Source: Bacteroides luhongzhouii | GTDB taxonomy: Bacteria > Bacteroidota > Bacteroidia > Bacteroidales > Bacteroidaceae | Length of the DNA stretch: 64,000 nucleotides | Assembly: GCF_009193295.2 (NCBI RefSeq) | Contig: NZ_CP059973.1 | Location: 868,001 to 932,000 of the forward strand | Direction: 5' to 3' | In this document: piece after piece, positions 39,764 to 48,513 of the stretch | How the letters are laid out: each line of letters opens with the position of its first letter | Numbering within the stretch: position 1 is the first letter of the stretch | Notes under the pieces: model-generated | Told to the model about the DNA's origin: nothing | Seen by the model: the letters and a program-made list of their open reading frames with translations, nothing else | Database searches by the model: none | Program-made: the position numbers and the translations under genes

Positions 39764-40996
39764 ATGCGTAGTACATTCAAGGTATTATTTTACGTGAAGA
39801 AAGGCAGCGAGAAGCCGAACGGCAACCTGCCTTTAATGTGCCGTATCACGGTGGACGGCGAGATTAAACAGTTCAGTTGCAAGATGGACGTTCCCCCACG
39901 GCTGTGGGACGTGAAGAACAACCGTGCTTCGGGCAAGAGCGTCGAAGCGCAGAGAATCAACCTTGCGGTAGATAAAATCCGTGTGGAAGTAAACCGCCGC
40001 TATCAAGAGTTAATGCAGACGGACGGTTATGTTACCGCCGCCAAACTCAAAGACGCCTATCTCGGTATCGGCGTCAAGCAGGAAACTTTGCTGAAGCTGT
40101 TCGAGCAGCACAACGCCGAGTTCGAGAAGAAAGTCGGGCACAGCAGGGCGCAGGGTACATTTACCCGTTATCGGACGGTCTGCAACCATATTCGGGAGTT
40201 CCTGCCCCATACCTACAAGCGTGAGGATATTCCATTAAAGGAACTCAACCTCACGTTCATCAACGACTTCGAGTATTTTCTGCGCACGGAGAAGAAATGC
40301 CGCACCAATACCGTGTGGGGCTACATGATTGTGTTGAAACACATCGTTTCCATAGCGAGGAACGACGGGCGTTTGCCCTTTAATCCCTTTGCGGGATATA
40401 TCAACTCTCCCGAAAGCGTGGACAGGGGCTACCTCACCCAAACGGAGATACAGACGCTCATGAACGCACCGATGAAGAACGCCACCCACGAGCTTGTACG
40501 GGACTTGTTCGTCTTTTCTGTTTTCACGGGTTTGGCGTATTCGGACGTGAAGAACCTCACCGCCGACCGCCTGCAAACATTCTTCGACGGCAACCTGTGG
40601 ATAATCACCCGAAGAAAGAAGACCAACACCGAATCGAACATCCGCCTTTTGGACGTTCCCAAGCGTATCATCGAGAAGTACAAGGGGCTGGCAAGGGACG
40701 GTCATGTTTTCCCCGTTCCGAACAACGGCAGTTGTAACAAGATACTCAAAGATATAGGCAGACAATGCGGCTTCAAGGTACGCTTGACCTACCATGTCGC
40801 ACGCCACACGAACGCCACGACCGTACTTCTGTCGCACGGCGTACCCATCGAAACGGTGAGCCGCCTTTTGGGGCACACGAACATAAAGACCACCCAAATT
40901 TACGCCAAAATCACCGCCCAGAAGATAAGCCAAGACATGGAAACCTTGTCGCACAAGTTGGAAGATATGGAGAAGAATATCTGCCGAGCCATCTAA
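39764..40996 (+). CDS. int: Tyrosine recombinase / integrase (CTnDOT IntDOT-like)
   Basis: The 410-residue integrase has an N-terminal arm-binding region (MRSTFKVLFYVKKGSEK), a SAM-like core-binding domain (about 105-205) and a catalytic domain (about 220-395). Active-site elements are HVARHTNATT (His-x-x-Arg), RLLGHTNIKTT (His) and the Tyr in TTQIYAKI. At the Arg I position the sequence reads TGLAYSDVKNL without Arg, a feature also known in IntDOT of CTnDOT. Length equals the IntDOT group. The gene starts 260 bases from the left end, as expected for an element integrase, and the tail PHSOL-like helical end follows the Tyr. It excises and integrates the element; the excision helper is not obvious. 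Confidence 0.9.
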   Translation: MRSTFKVLFYVKKGSEKPNGNLPLMCRITVDGEIKQFSCKMDVPPRLWDVKNNRASGKSVEAQRINLAVDKIRVEVNRRYQELMQTDGYVTAAKLKDAYLGIGVKQETLLKLFEQHNAEFEKKVGHSRAQGTFTRYRTVCNHIREFLPHTYKREDIPLKELNLTFINDFEYFLRTEKKCRTNTVWGYMIVLKHIVSIARNDGRLPFNPFAGYINSPESVDRGYLTQTEIQTLMNAPMKNATHELVRDLFVFSVFTGLAYSDVKNLTADRLQTFFDGNLWIITRRKKTNTESNIRLLDVPKRIIEKYKGLARDGHVFPVPNNGSCNKILKDIGRQCGFKVRLTYHVARHTNATTVLLSHGVPIETVSRLLGHTNIKTTQIYAKITAQKISQDMETLSHKLEDMEKNICRAI

Positions 40997-41013
40997 TTAA
41001 GAACAGAATACCG

Positions 41014-41406
41014 ATGAAAGAAGAAAGGAACATTATCACGATGGACGGGCAGGGCAATATCTCCCTGCCGAGCGATATAGGCGCAACCGCCATGACCGAG
41101 CGGGAAATCTGCGAACTGTTCGGGGTTATCGCCCCGACGGTTAGGGCAGGGATAAAGGCACTCTGCAAAAGCGGAGTTTTATCTATATATGACATAAAGC
41201 ACATTATCCGCCTATCGGACAAATACAGCGCGGAGGTTTACAACCTCGAAACGATAGCCGCCCTCGCTTTCCGTGTCGAATCGTTCGGGGCGGCGAAAGT
41301 CCGCAGGGCATTATTAGAGAGGATTATACACGGGCGAAAAGAGAAAACGACGGTATTCGTGTCGGTTGTTTCGGACGGCAAGCCCAACAGCCGTTGGAAA
41401 GCATGA
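41014..41406 (+). CDS. Small helix-turn-helix protein of the mobilizable element
   Basis: I start at the ATG at 41014 (MKEERNIITMDG), 17 bases after the integrase stop; a longer frame starting at 40765 only overlaps the integrase. The 130-residue protein contains a winged/HTH-like segment (TEREICELFGVIAPTVRAG). The C-terminal part (FRVESFGAAKVRRALLERI) has a basic stretch. Proteins of this type often accompany Bacteroides integrases and relaxases and may regulate excision or mobilization. This is inferred from place and fold. Its stop codon is immediately followed by the 8-bp repeat array. Confidence 0.6.
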   Translation: MKEERNIITMDGQGNISLPSDIGATAMTEREICELFGVIAPTVRAGIKALCKSGVLSIYDIKHIIRLSDKYSAEVYNLETIAALAFRVESFGAAKVRRALLERIIHGRKEKTTVFVSVVSDGKPNSRWKA

Positions 41407-41410
41407 TGAT

Positions 41411-41466
41411 ATACCAACATACCAACATGCAAACGTACCAGCATACCAGCATGCAAACATGCAAAC
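41411..41466. repeat. Seven tandem 8-bp repeats
   Basis: Consecutive octamers are ATACCAAC, ATACCAAC, ATGCAAAC, GTACCAGC, ATACCAGC, ATGCAAAC and ATGCAAAC, starting 5 bases after the HTH-protein stop codon. The array could be a protein-binding iteron set or a slippage-prone locus. The 592-base stretch 41407-41998 has no supportable gene; it holds this array, a smaller hairpin around 41616-41635 and the hairpin at 41838-41895. Confidence 0.85.
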
Positions 41467-41837
41467 CTATCACTATGGTGATATATATTGCAGGGTCTAT
41501 TTCTCTTTTCAGAGGAAAGCGGAGCAATCGTTTTCGTTTACAAAGGCAAAGCAAGCACGGGGCTTTACGTCGGCTAAAAGGTCAGGCGGCTGCGCCGTTT
41601 CCCAATAAATCTTCCTCTCGCTTCGCTGCGAGCGTATTTATCGGGAAAACCTTGTATCCGACCGCCCCGTGCAAAAGAGCCTTTGAAAACGGAAACGACC
41701 GCCCCGCCACCCACCGACCGAAAGGAAAAAAATAAGGTGGGGTTACGGGCAAGCAGGCGGCAGGGACAGCCATAGCCGAAAGGCAGACGGGCAGGCAGAC
41801 GGCACGCCGCAGGGTATTTACGGAGAAAATACCGTAG

Positions 41838-41895
41838 CTTATTAGGGAATTTTCCGAGCCGCAATACTACGTATCGCTGAAAATTCCCCAATAAG
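41838..41895. repeat. Long inverted repeat upstream of the relaxase (candidate transfer-origin region)
   Basis: Arms of 17 bases (41838-41854 and 41879-41895) match with one mismatch around a 24-base loop, ending 104 bases before the relaxase ATG. MobV-type relaxases nick beside inverted repeats just upstream of their gene, so this is a candidate oriT. An attenuator is the alternative. Confidence 0.5.
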
Positions 41896-41998
41896 GCAAG
41901 GGGTAAGCCCCTCTGCACACCCCATCGGGGACGGCATTTGCCGCCCCGAAGATACGAAAAATCATTGTTTCACAAGTCAAGGAAGAAAGGAAAAATAT

Positions 41999-43366
41999 AT
42001 GGGTTTCGTAGTTTTACACATGGAAAAGGCGCACGGCAGCGACAGCGGAACGACCGCACATATCGAGCGTTTCATCATACCGAAGAACGCCGACCCCACA
42101 CGCACGCACCTAAACCGCAGGCTTATCGAATACCCCGACGGGATAAAAGACCGTTCGGCGGCTATACAGCAGAGATTAGAAGAAGCGGGGCTGACACGCA
42201 AAATCGGAAGCAACCAAGTACGGGCAATCCGCATCAACGTATCGGGAACGCACGAGGACATGAAGCGGATAGAGGAAGAGGGGCGTTTGGACGAGTGGTG
42301 CGCCGACAATCTGAAATACTTCGCCGACACGTTCGGAAAGGAGAACATCGTGGCGGCTCACCTGCACAGGGACGAGGAAACGCCGCACATACACGTTACA
42401 CTCGTCCCCATCGTCAAGGGAGAGCGCAAGCGCAGGAAAAGGGAGGAACAGACGAAGAAGCGATACCGCAAGAAGCCGACCGACACCGTGAGGCTGTGCG
42501 CAGACGATATTATGACACGGCTGAAATTGAAGTCCTACCAAGATACCTATGCCGTGGCGATGGCGAAATACGGGCTGCAAAGGGGCATAGACGGCTCGAA
42601 AGCTCGCCACAAGTCCACGCAGCAGTATTATCGGGATATACAGAAACTCTCCGACGACCTCAAAGCGGAAGTGGTGGATTTGCAGCAGCAGAAAGAAACG
42701 GCACAGGAGGAACTAAGACGGGCGAAAAAAGAAATACAGACCGAGAAGCTGAAAGGGGCGGCAACCACCGCAGCCGCCAACATCGCCGAGAGCGTCGGTT
42801 CTCTTTTCGGCAGTAACAAGGTCAAGACGCTGGAAAGGGAGAACACCGCCCTGCATAAGGAGGTAGCCGACCACGAGGAAACCATCGAAGCCCTGCAAGA
42901 TAGGATACAGACCATGCAGGCAGACCACAGCAGGGAGATACGGGAAATGCAGCAAAAGCACGGCAGGGAGATAGCCGACAAGGACACAAGGCACAAGCAG
43001 GAAATATCGTTTCTGAAAACGGTAATCGCAAGGGCGGCAGCATGGTTTCCCTATTTCCGTGAAATGCTCCGTATCGAAAACCTCTGCCGCCTTGTCGGGT
43101 TCGATGAAAGGCAGACCGCAACGCTCGTCAAGGGAAAGCCGTTGGAGTATGCAGGGGAACTCTACTCGGAGGAACACGGACGGAAATTCACGACCGAAAG
43201 GGCAGGTTTCCAAGTGCTGAAAGACCCCACGGACGGGACTAAATTGGTTCTTGCCATCGACCGAAAGCCCATTGCCGAGTGGTTCAAGGAACAGTTCGAG
43301 AAGTTAAGGCAGAACATACGCCGACCTATACAACCGCAAAGGAAAGGCAAGGGATTCAAGCTATAA
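41999..43366 (+). CDS. mob: MobV/Pre family relaxase
   Basis: The 455-residue protein has an N-terminal Mob_Pre relaxase domain (about 1-200). HMEKAHGSDSGTTAHIERF opens the domain, and the metal-binding signature AHLHRDEETPHIHVTLVP lies near residue 120. From about 215 to 330 it is a charged coiled coil (LQQQKETAQEELRRAKK). The C-terminal region (FPYFREMLRIENLCRLVGF) is of unknown role. It would nick oriT, bind the 5' end and lead the strand into a helper conjugation apparatus. A second overlapping Arg-rich frame starting at 41938 is not a gene. A terminator follows at 43392-43434. Confidence 0.92.
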   Translation: MGFVVLHMEKAHGSDSGTTAHIERFIIPKNADPTRTHLNRRLIEYPDGIKDRSAAIQQRLEEAGLTRKIGSNQVRAIRINVSGTHEDMKRIEEEGRLDEWCADNLKYFADTFGKENIVAAHLHRDEETPHIHVTLVPIVKGERKRRKREEQTKKRYRKKPTDTVRLCADDIMTRLKLKSYQDTYAVAMAKYGLQRGIDGSKARHKSTQQYYRDIQKLSDDLKAEVVDLQQQKETAQEELRRAKKEIQTEKLKGAATTAAANIAESVGSLFGSNKVKTLERENTALHKEVADHEETIEALQDRIQTMQADHSREIREMQQKHGREIADKDTRHKQEISFLKTVIARAAAWFPYFREMLRIENLCRLVGFDERQTATLVKGKPLEYAGELYSEEHGRKFTTERAGFQVLKDPTDGTKLVLAIDRKPIAEWFKEQFEKLRQNIRRPIQPQRKGKGFKL

Positions 43367-43391
43367 ATGTTAAATCCTGCCCGATTTGCCG

Positions 43392-43434
43392 AAAAAAGTG
43401 CGGTACGCTGTTCGTGGTGTACTGCACTTTTTTT
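43392..43434 (+). terminator. Rho-independent terminator after the relaxase gene
   Basis: Arms 43392-43406 and 43419-43433 pair (one G-T pair) and the right arm runs into seven Ts. It lies 26 bases after the relaxase stop codon. The remaining bases to ermF hold no gene. Confidence 0.75.
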
Positions 43435-43563
43435 ATATTTGTTCGCAAGGTGATATACTTGAAGAAAATAACAGCCGATTTCGCTGTTAGCACAATGTTA
43501 TGCGGCAGCTTAAAAGACGACACCAAACCAGAAAAATCATCTTGACAACCACCCGACTTTGAA

Positions 43564-44364
43564 CTACGAAGGATGAAATTTTTCAGGGACAACTTCCAGC
43601 ATTTCCAAAAAACAGTTTACCCATTGACTTGGAGACAAACAAACAATTTGAGCATTAAGGTTTAAACCGAATTTTTCCGAAATTGACCTGACCTGACTTT
43701 TCCTGAAAATCGACTTTAAAGCTGTTTTTACAGATAAATCAGGTTTCTCTAACAGACAGGAAATAAATGCTAAGTATTTGGCTTTAAACTTAAAATCAAA
43801 AAATAACTGTTTTCTTTTAATGTTTAACAGGGCTGATTTGACAGTTGGCGGTGGAAAGAAACTTTCAGGACCTACCTCATAGACAAGTTTCAAATCAAAA
43901 AAAGTATGATAGAAAACGGTATATGGATTGTAAAGCTTCCTCGAAAATAACTTTTGTGTAGGTTCTAACTGAAGGACAATGGAACCTCCCAGAAAATTTC
44001 CAAGACTCTCAAACATCAGGATTTTGAAAATATCGGAAGTAATGCCATAAGGAATATTTGACACCACTTTGAAAGGAAATTTCGGAACTGCAAAATTCCT
44101 AAAATCACAACCGACAACTTGAACATTTCGGGCATCAGAAAATAATTTTCGTAAATGTTCAACCAAAGCTGTGTCGTTTTCAATAGCAACAACATTGTTG
44201 GCGATTTTTAATAAATGAACAGTAAGAAACCCCTTGCCTGCCCCAATATCTAAAACCGTATCCTGATTACTTATATTTGCTTGTCTTATTGCATCTTTTA
44301 TTAGCACTTTATCAATAGTAAAGTGCTGACCCGTAAAACGAACGGGCAATTTCTTTTTTGTCAT
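43564..44364 (-). CDS. ermF: ErmF, 23S rRNA adenine-N6 dimethyltransferase (macrolide-lincosamide-streptogramin B resistance)
   Basis: The 266-residue protein matches ErmF of Bacteroides in length and sequence as I recall it. It begins MTKKKLPVRFTGQHFT. Motif I is LDIGAGKGFLTVHLL, the acidic motif is VVAIENDTAL, and the target-adenine motif is VSNIPYGITS. It dimethylates A2058 of 23S rRNA and blocks macrolide, lincosamide and streptogramin B binding. The gene is AT-rich, unlike the GC-rich integrase and relaxase, and points the other way, so it is a later cargo. No leader peptide of the inducible Erm type is evident in the 245 bases upstream. Confidence 0.95.
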   Translation of the reverse strand: MTKKKLPVRFTGQHFTIDKVLIKDAIRQANISNQDTVLDIGAGKGFLTVHLLKIANNVVAIENDTALVEHLRKLFSDARNVQVVGCDFRNFAVPKFPFKVVSNIPYGITSDIFKILMFESLGNFLGGSIVLQLEPTQKLFSRKLYNPYTVFYHTFFDLKLVYEVGPESFFPPPTVKSALLNIKRKQLFFDFKFKAKYLAFISCLLEKPDLSVKTALKSIFRKSQVRSISEKFGLNLNAQIVCLSPSQWVNCFLEMLEVVPEKFHPS

Positions 44365-44467
44365 TAGTAACTTCTTACAGGTGAATACTTGACTGCAAAT
44401 TTAGTAACTTTGCATGAAAAATTAACGAGAAAGAAGAGAAAATGAAAACCGACCGCATAACATCACC

Positions 44468-44571
44468 TATACGCAAGCAGGGGTTTCGTGCTTCGTAGGA
44501 CAGTTAAGTGGTAAATTTAAAGTTCAGTTCTTCGTAGGAAGTTCAGTGGTTAAAATCCCTGCCTGCGTATA
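44468..44571 (+). repeat. 19-bp inverted repeat enclosing two direct repeats, leader of the MORN gene
   Basis: Arms 44468-44486 and 44553-44571 match at 17 of 19 positions. Inside, two copies of a roughly 24-base unit (TTCGTAGGACAGTTAAGTGG and TTCGTAGGAAGTTCAGTGG, starting at 44492 and 44531) are in direct order. A plus-strand -7 box TAACTTTG (44405-44412) lies upstream, so the whole structure would be in the 5' leader of the gene at 44610. An 18-codon frame starts at the ATG at 44442. It may be an RNA control structure or a scar of an inserted sequence. Confidence 0.55.
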
Positions 44572-44609
44572 GCTGAGAACCGTTATCAACCTCGAAAAGC
44601 AAAAATACA

Positions 44610-45335
44610 ATGAATAGAATATTAACACTATACCTCTTTTTGCTATTGTGTGGCACGGCTTCCGCACAACAAATAGTAAAATGGGACGATTTACAGACTA
44701 TAACGGATAACGCACGGCGCACGGTCTATTATGAAAAAGGCAGTAAACAGCCGTTGCAGGGAGAATATCGCATTATACGAGGGCTTGACGAGGAGCGTGT
44801 TAAACTTTCCGACGGCATAATAAACGGTGATTATCTCCGCTATCGTGATGGGGTACTGCGTGAATCGGGCATATATGCCAAAGGAAAGCGCAACGGCATA
44901 TTCACGGAGTATTACCAAGATGGCGTTACTCCCCGAAAAGAAACACCCATGCAGCAAGGCAAGATAGACGGAACTGTAAAGACCTATTTTCGTAACGGCA
45001 AAATAGAAATCGAAAAGGAGTATAGGCAGAGTGTGGAGAGCGGACGGGAACGCCGCTTTGACAGCAAGACGGGTGAGCAGATTTTTGAATCTCATTATAT
45101 AGACGGCAAAAAAGAGGGTGAGGAATGGGAAATATTCGAGGATGGGCGCACGCTTCGCAGCAGGACTACACGACACTACCGTAACGGAAAACTTGACGGC
45201 TTTTATCGTGTGGAATCGACACGGGACGGAAAACCCTATATAACCATCGAGGGGCAATACACCGACGGCGAGAAATCGGGACGTTGGAAACAGTACAACG
45301 CCACCGATGACACAACCCATGAATGGGATGAATGA
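44610..45335 (+). CDS. Exported MORN-repeat (YwqK-like) protein, element cargo
   Basis: The 241-residue protein has a signal peptide (LFLLLCGTASAQQ). A chain of MORN-type units follows (INGDYLRYRDGVLRESG, GKRNGIFTEYYQDG, GKIDGTVKTYFRNGKIE, DGKKEGEEWEIFEDG, GNGKLDGF-like and GEKSGRWKQY). Such repeats occur in YwqK-type proteins that accompany toxin systems, and in surface or membrane proteins. Its role on this element is unknown. Its base composition is between that of ermF and the integrase. It ends 211 bases before the right junction; that stretch holds a small hairpin (45373-45392) and no supportable gene. Confidence 0.7.
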   Translation: MNRILTLYLFLLLCGTASAQQIVKWDDLQTITDNARRTVYYEKGSKQPLQGEYRIIRGLDEERVKLSDGIINGDYLRYRDGVLRESGIYAKGKRNGIFTEYYQDGVTPRKETPMQQGKIDGTVKTYFRNGKIEIEKEYRQSVESGRERRFDSKTGEQIFESHYIDGKKEGEEWEIFEDGRTLRSRTTRHYRNGKLDGFYRVESTRDGKPYITIEGQYTDGEKSGRWKQYNATDDTTHEWDE

Positions 45336-45546
45336 TTTTCTTTTTTCGCAAGTTGATTTTATAAAATTGCCACCGAAAGTTCGTACTTTCGGAAAAAGAT
45401 GTTATATTTGCAAATGAAAGAGTTATTTGACAGCATAGCAACGCAAAACGCTGAAATTCGCACAGTTGCTAAATCGTTACTTCTATTTCTCAAATAATTC
45501 GCTAAAAGTTTATTTCTCAATCGGTTAAGTCAAACCGAGAAAAATC

Positions 45547-45554
45547 TAAAATAA
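45547..45554. repeat. Right attachment-site direct repeat (TAAAATAA)
   Basis: This is the second copy of the 8-bp core at the right junction. To its right the HTCS1 5' sequence resumes (TAATGTTCGTCCGCC), matching HTCS2 at 56572-56586 with one difference. Confidence 0.75.
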
Positions 45555-45634
45555 TAATGTTCGTCCGCCATTTGTGCATGGCAGCTTATCTGATAGCCTG
45601 TTAAACAAATTAAAAGTATTAGAACTTTCTTCAT
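45547..45634 (-). pseudogene. Severed 5' end of HTCS1 (start codon and signal peptide)
   Basis: From the ATG at 45634 the frame reads MKKVLILLICLTGYQISCHA, then QMADEHYYF, matching the HTCS2 N-terminus. It then crosses into the element, where it stops after a few codons. It is the missing beginning of the gene at 35552-39500. Confidence 0.88.
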
Positions 45635-45670
45635 AAATATACATATCTTCTATCCTTCCGTTTGAGTTAC

Positions 45671-45678
45671 CAAATGTA
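45671..45678 (-). promoter_or_regulatory. Orphaned HTCS1 promoter -7 box
   Basis: Minus-strand TACATTTG (45678-45671) lies 36 bases before the HTCS1 ATG. The surrounding sequence is nearly identical to the HTCS2 promoter (56687-56694). It now drives only the severed fragment into the right end of the element. Confidence 0.55.
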
Positions 45679-45741
45679 GGCAAAATCACAGCAGAAAGAT
45701 AGTAAATATATCTCAATGAATGAAAGAATAGTCCTATTTTT

Positions 45742-45866
45742 CTATTCGGATACGCGCGTCAACTGCTACAACGGCTTTTGGTGTAGCTAAAAGCAGAACC
45801 AAACCGGAAGACACATCTTTCAGCACCTCCACAAAAACACCTCCCAAACCGCAAAGTACCACACTG
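45742..45866 (-). pseudogene. Remnant of an ADP-forming acyl-CoA synthetase gene
   Basis: The minus strand reads VVLCGLGGVFVEVLKDVSSG, then after a deletion of about 60 codons LLATPKAVVAVDARIRIEK and a stop at 45742. This matches the C-terminus of the intact gene at 56750-58810 (LLATQKAVIAVDARIRIEK). Its position upstream of HTCS1 is the same as that of the intact gene upstream of HTCS2, so synthetase and HTCS were duplicated together. Confidence 0.85.
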
Positions 45867-46133
45867 TCACTTTTAGCAATAACAATACCTTCTTTATACC
45901 TGAAACAGGATTATTGAGCATCTCTATCATATAGCGTTCTCATTCCCTGACAATGGCTACCGTATCTATTTTGTATCTATATGCCCCCAAAAGCCCTGTC
46001 AAATATCAGTAGTTATCACCTCAACTATTAATAACTACCTCCTTAATTATTAATAATTGAAAACCCCATCAGAATACTTTAAAATCAAACATGGCTACTT
46101 AGGAAAACAAATATTAGCACATCAGAGAAATAC
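45867..46133. other. Non-coding decayed stretch between the synthetase remnant and apbE
   Basis: The minus strand shows short, stop-broken coding-like pieces (IDTVAIVRE stop, then ERYMIEMLNNPVSG) that do not match the synthetase. The right part (46010-46070) is AT-rich with two similar TTAATA-containing units. I see no gene here. Confidence 0.4.
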
Positions 46134-46952
46134 CTAATAACCAATCAAGAAAAACTGGCTTAATACAGAAGAGAATTCAGTCAGTAAATCCTTGCGCTGT
46201 TCGCCGTCAGCAGCAAACAAAGCGGTAGACAATATTTCTCCTATCGCTCCATCGGGTGTAACCACAGCTATCTGTTGAACGCCTTCCACCAATTTCCCGT
46301 TTCGAGGAGAAACAATATGCCGACGTTCAGGAGAGTCATTACCGGAGGTTGTAAGACACTCATTATGAAGAAGTATATTATTGACTTTCCATCCCGATCC
46401 TACCGGATGATTACCTAAAGCAAGGACGGAACTGTTTCCTATATTTATCAATGCATTCTCTATCAAAAACTCATTCAGTATGCTTTTAATTGTATCCAAA
46501 GCATACCCTTTAAGAAAGCCGGATAAGTTGACAGTAACTCCCGGTTGTGAGAAATAGATGCTATGATCTTCGACTGATAAATGAACCGATTGTATCGTGT
46601 TCTGATTGTAATTTTCCGAATGGACTGTAATATCAAAACACCCCAGAGTCTTCCCGTTATATTTCAGGCATAAATCAATCATTGAATAGAGTTCTTCGCT
46701 AAGAACAACTGGTGAAGTCGGAGCTGTTCGGTTGACAAAAGACAATTCGCTGGCCGGATCATAAAAGTTCGCCATCTTTTCCAACCGGCACAATGCGTCA
46801 TAAATACGATTAACCACAAGCAACAATTCTCTTTCCGTTTTCTGGCTATACAGGATAATATCCACCCGTGTATGCATGGAAAGAAACCAGGCATAAAGCA
46901 GTCCATTACCTTCATGGGATGGTTTATACATATGTTGAATAGGGACTTGCAT
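46134..46952 (-). CDS. apbE: ApbE-like FAD:protein FMN transferase
   Basis: I start at the ATG at 46952 (MQVPIQHMYK); the upstream ATG at 46976 lies inside a hairpin repeat. The 272-residue protein follows the ApbE fold: LSMHTRVDIIL (the usual MGT strand, altered), ELSFVN, VNLSGFLKGYALD (FAD-binding) and INIGNSSVLALG. The ISPR-like SPRNGKLV segment and GEILSTALFAA come last, where the usual metal-binding Asp position is Glu. ApbE attaches FMN covalently to Thr of partner flavoproteins. Here no signal peptide is seen, unlike most Bacteroides ApbE, so cytosolic location or a changed role is possible. It is the last gene after the DUF1080 gene. Confidence 0.75.
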   Translation of the reverse strand: MQVPIQHMYKPSHEGNGLLYAWFLSMHTRVDIILYSQKTERELLLVVNRIYDALCRLEKMANFYDPASELSFVNRTAPTSPVVLSEELYSMIDLCLKYNGKTLGCFDITVHSENYNQNTIQSVHLSVEDHSIYFSQPGVTVNLSGFLKGYALDTIKSILNEFLIENALINIGNSSVLALGNHPVGSGWKVNNILLHNECLTTSGNDSPERRHIVSPRNGKLVEGVQQIAVVTPDGAIGEILSTALFAADGEQRKDLLTEFSSVLSQFFLIGY

Positions 46953-46971
46953 CGTATAGTAGGACAAATTA

Positions 46972-47041
46972 GGCACAGATTACACGGATTTTACGGTTGT
47001 TCCAATGAAATAGCAACCGCGTAATCCGTGTAATCCATGCC
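46972..47041. repeat. Dispersed-type hairpin repeat
   Basis: Arms of 28 bases (46972-46999 and 47014-47041) pair imperfectly with a 14-base loop and contain GATTACACGGATT. Similar TAATCCGTGTAATC units are scattered between genes in Bacteroides genomes. It separates apbE from the DUF1080 gene and may attenuate transcription. Confidence 0.6.
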
Positions 47042-47097
47042 TGAGTAAAAATCATAAGGAATTTTGACGTATCTCCCACAATAACATGGAATACGCC

Positions 47098-48456
<1,359 letters not shown>

Positions 48457-48513
48457 TTAGTCTTTCCCCATCCCCTTACATTCGAAAAAGGGATGGAAAA
48501 AGCCATTTTCTAT

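Larger units (their letters stand above)
39493..45554. mobile_element. Integrative mobilizable element carrying ermF, inserted in HTCS1
   Basis: The insert of about 6.05 kb is bounded by the 8-bp direct repeat TAAAATAA and splits HTCS1. Removing one repeat and the insert restores a frame colinear with HTCS2 (H-Y-Y-F-K-N-L). Contents in order: tyrosine integrase, small HTH protein, an 8-bp repeat array, a hairpin that is a candidate transfer origin, a MobV-type relaxase, ermF on the opposite strand, a structured leader, and a MORN-repeat protein. The integrase-relaxase part is clearly GC-rich against AT-rich host DNA and AT-rich ermF, which shows mosaic assembly. No conjugation machinery is present, so it would depend on a helper element. 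Confidence 0.88.

Noticed and set aside
40765..41013. N-terminal extension of the small HTH protein
   Set aside because: It overlaps the integrase coding end in another frame; the ATG at 41014 gives a normal 17-base spacing.
41938..42816. 292-codon Arg-rich frame overlapping the relaxase
   Set aside because: It is a shadow of the relaxase in another frame; composition is extreme and the relaxase motifs are clear in the other frame.
44541..44580. Stretch resembling a tRNA D-arm (GTTCAGTGGTTAAAATCC)
   Set aside because: No anticodon arm, T arm or acceptor pairing follows, so it is not a tRNA gene.
45373..45392. 8-bp hairpin near the right end of the element, considered as a terminator
   Set aside because: It lacks a U tract on either strand, so termination is not supported.
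45414..45497. 27-codon frame near the right end of the element with a TATATTTG box just before it
   Set aside because: The box is only 3 bases from the ATG, so the predicted start site lies inside the codon, and no homology is recognised.
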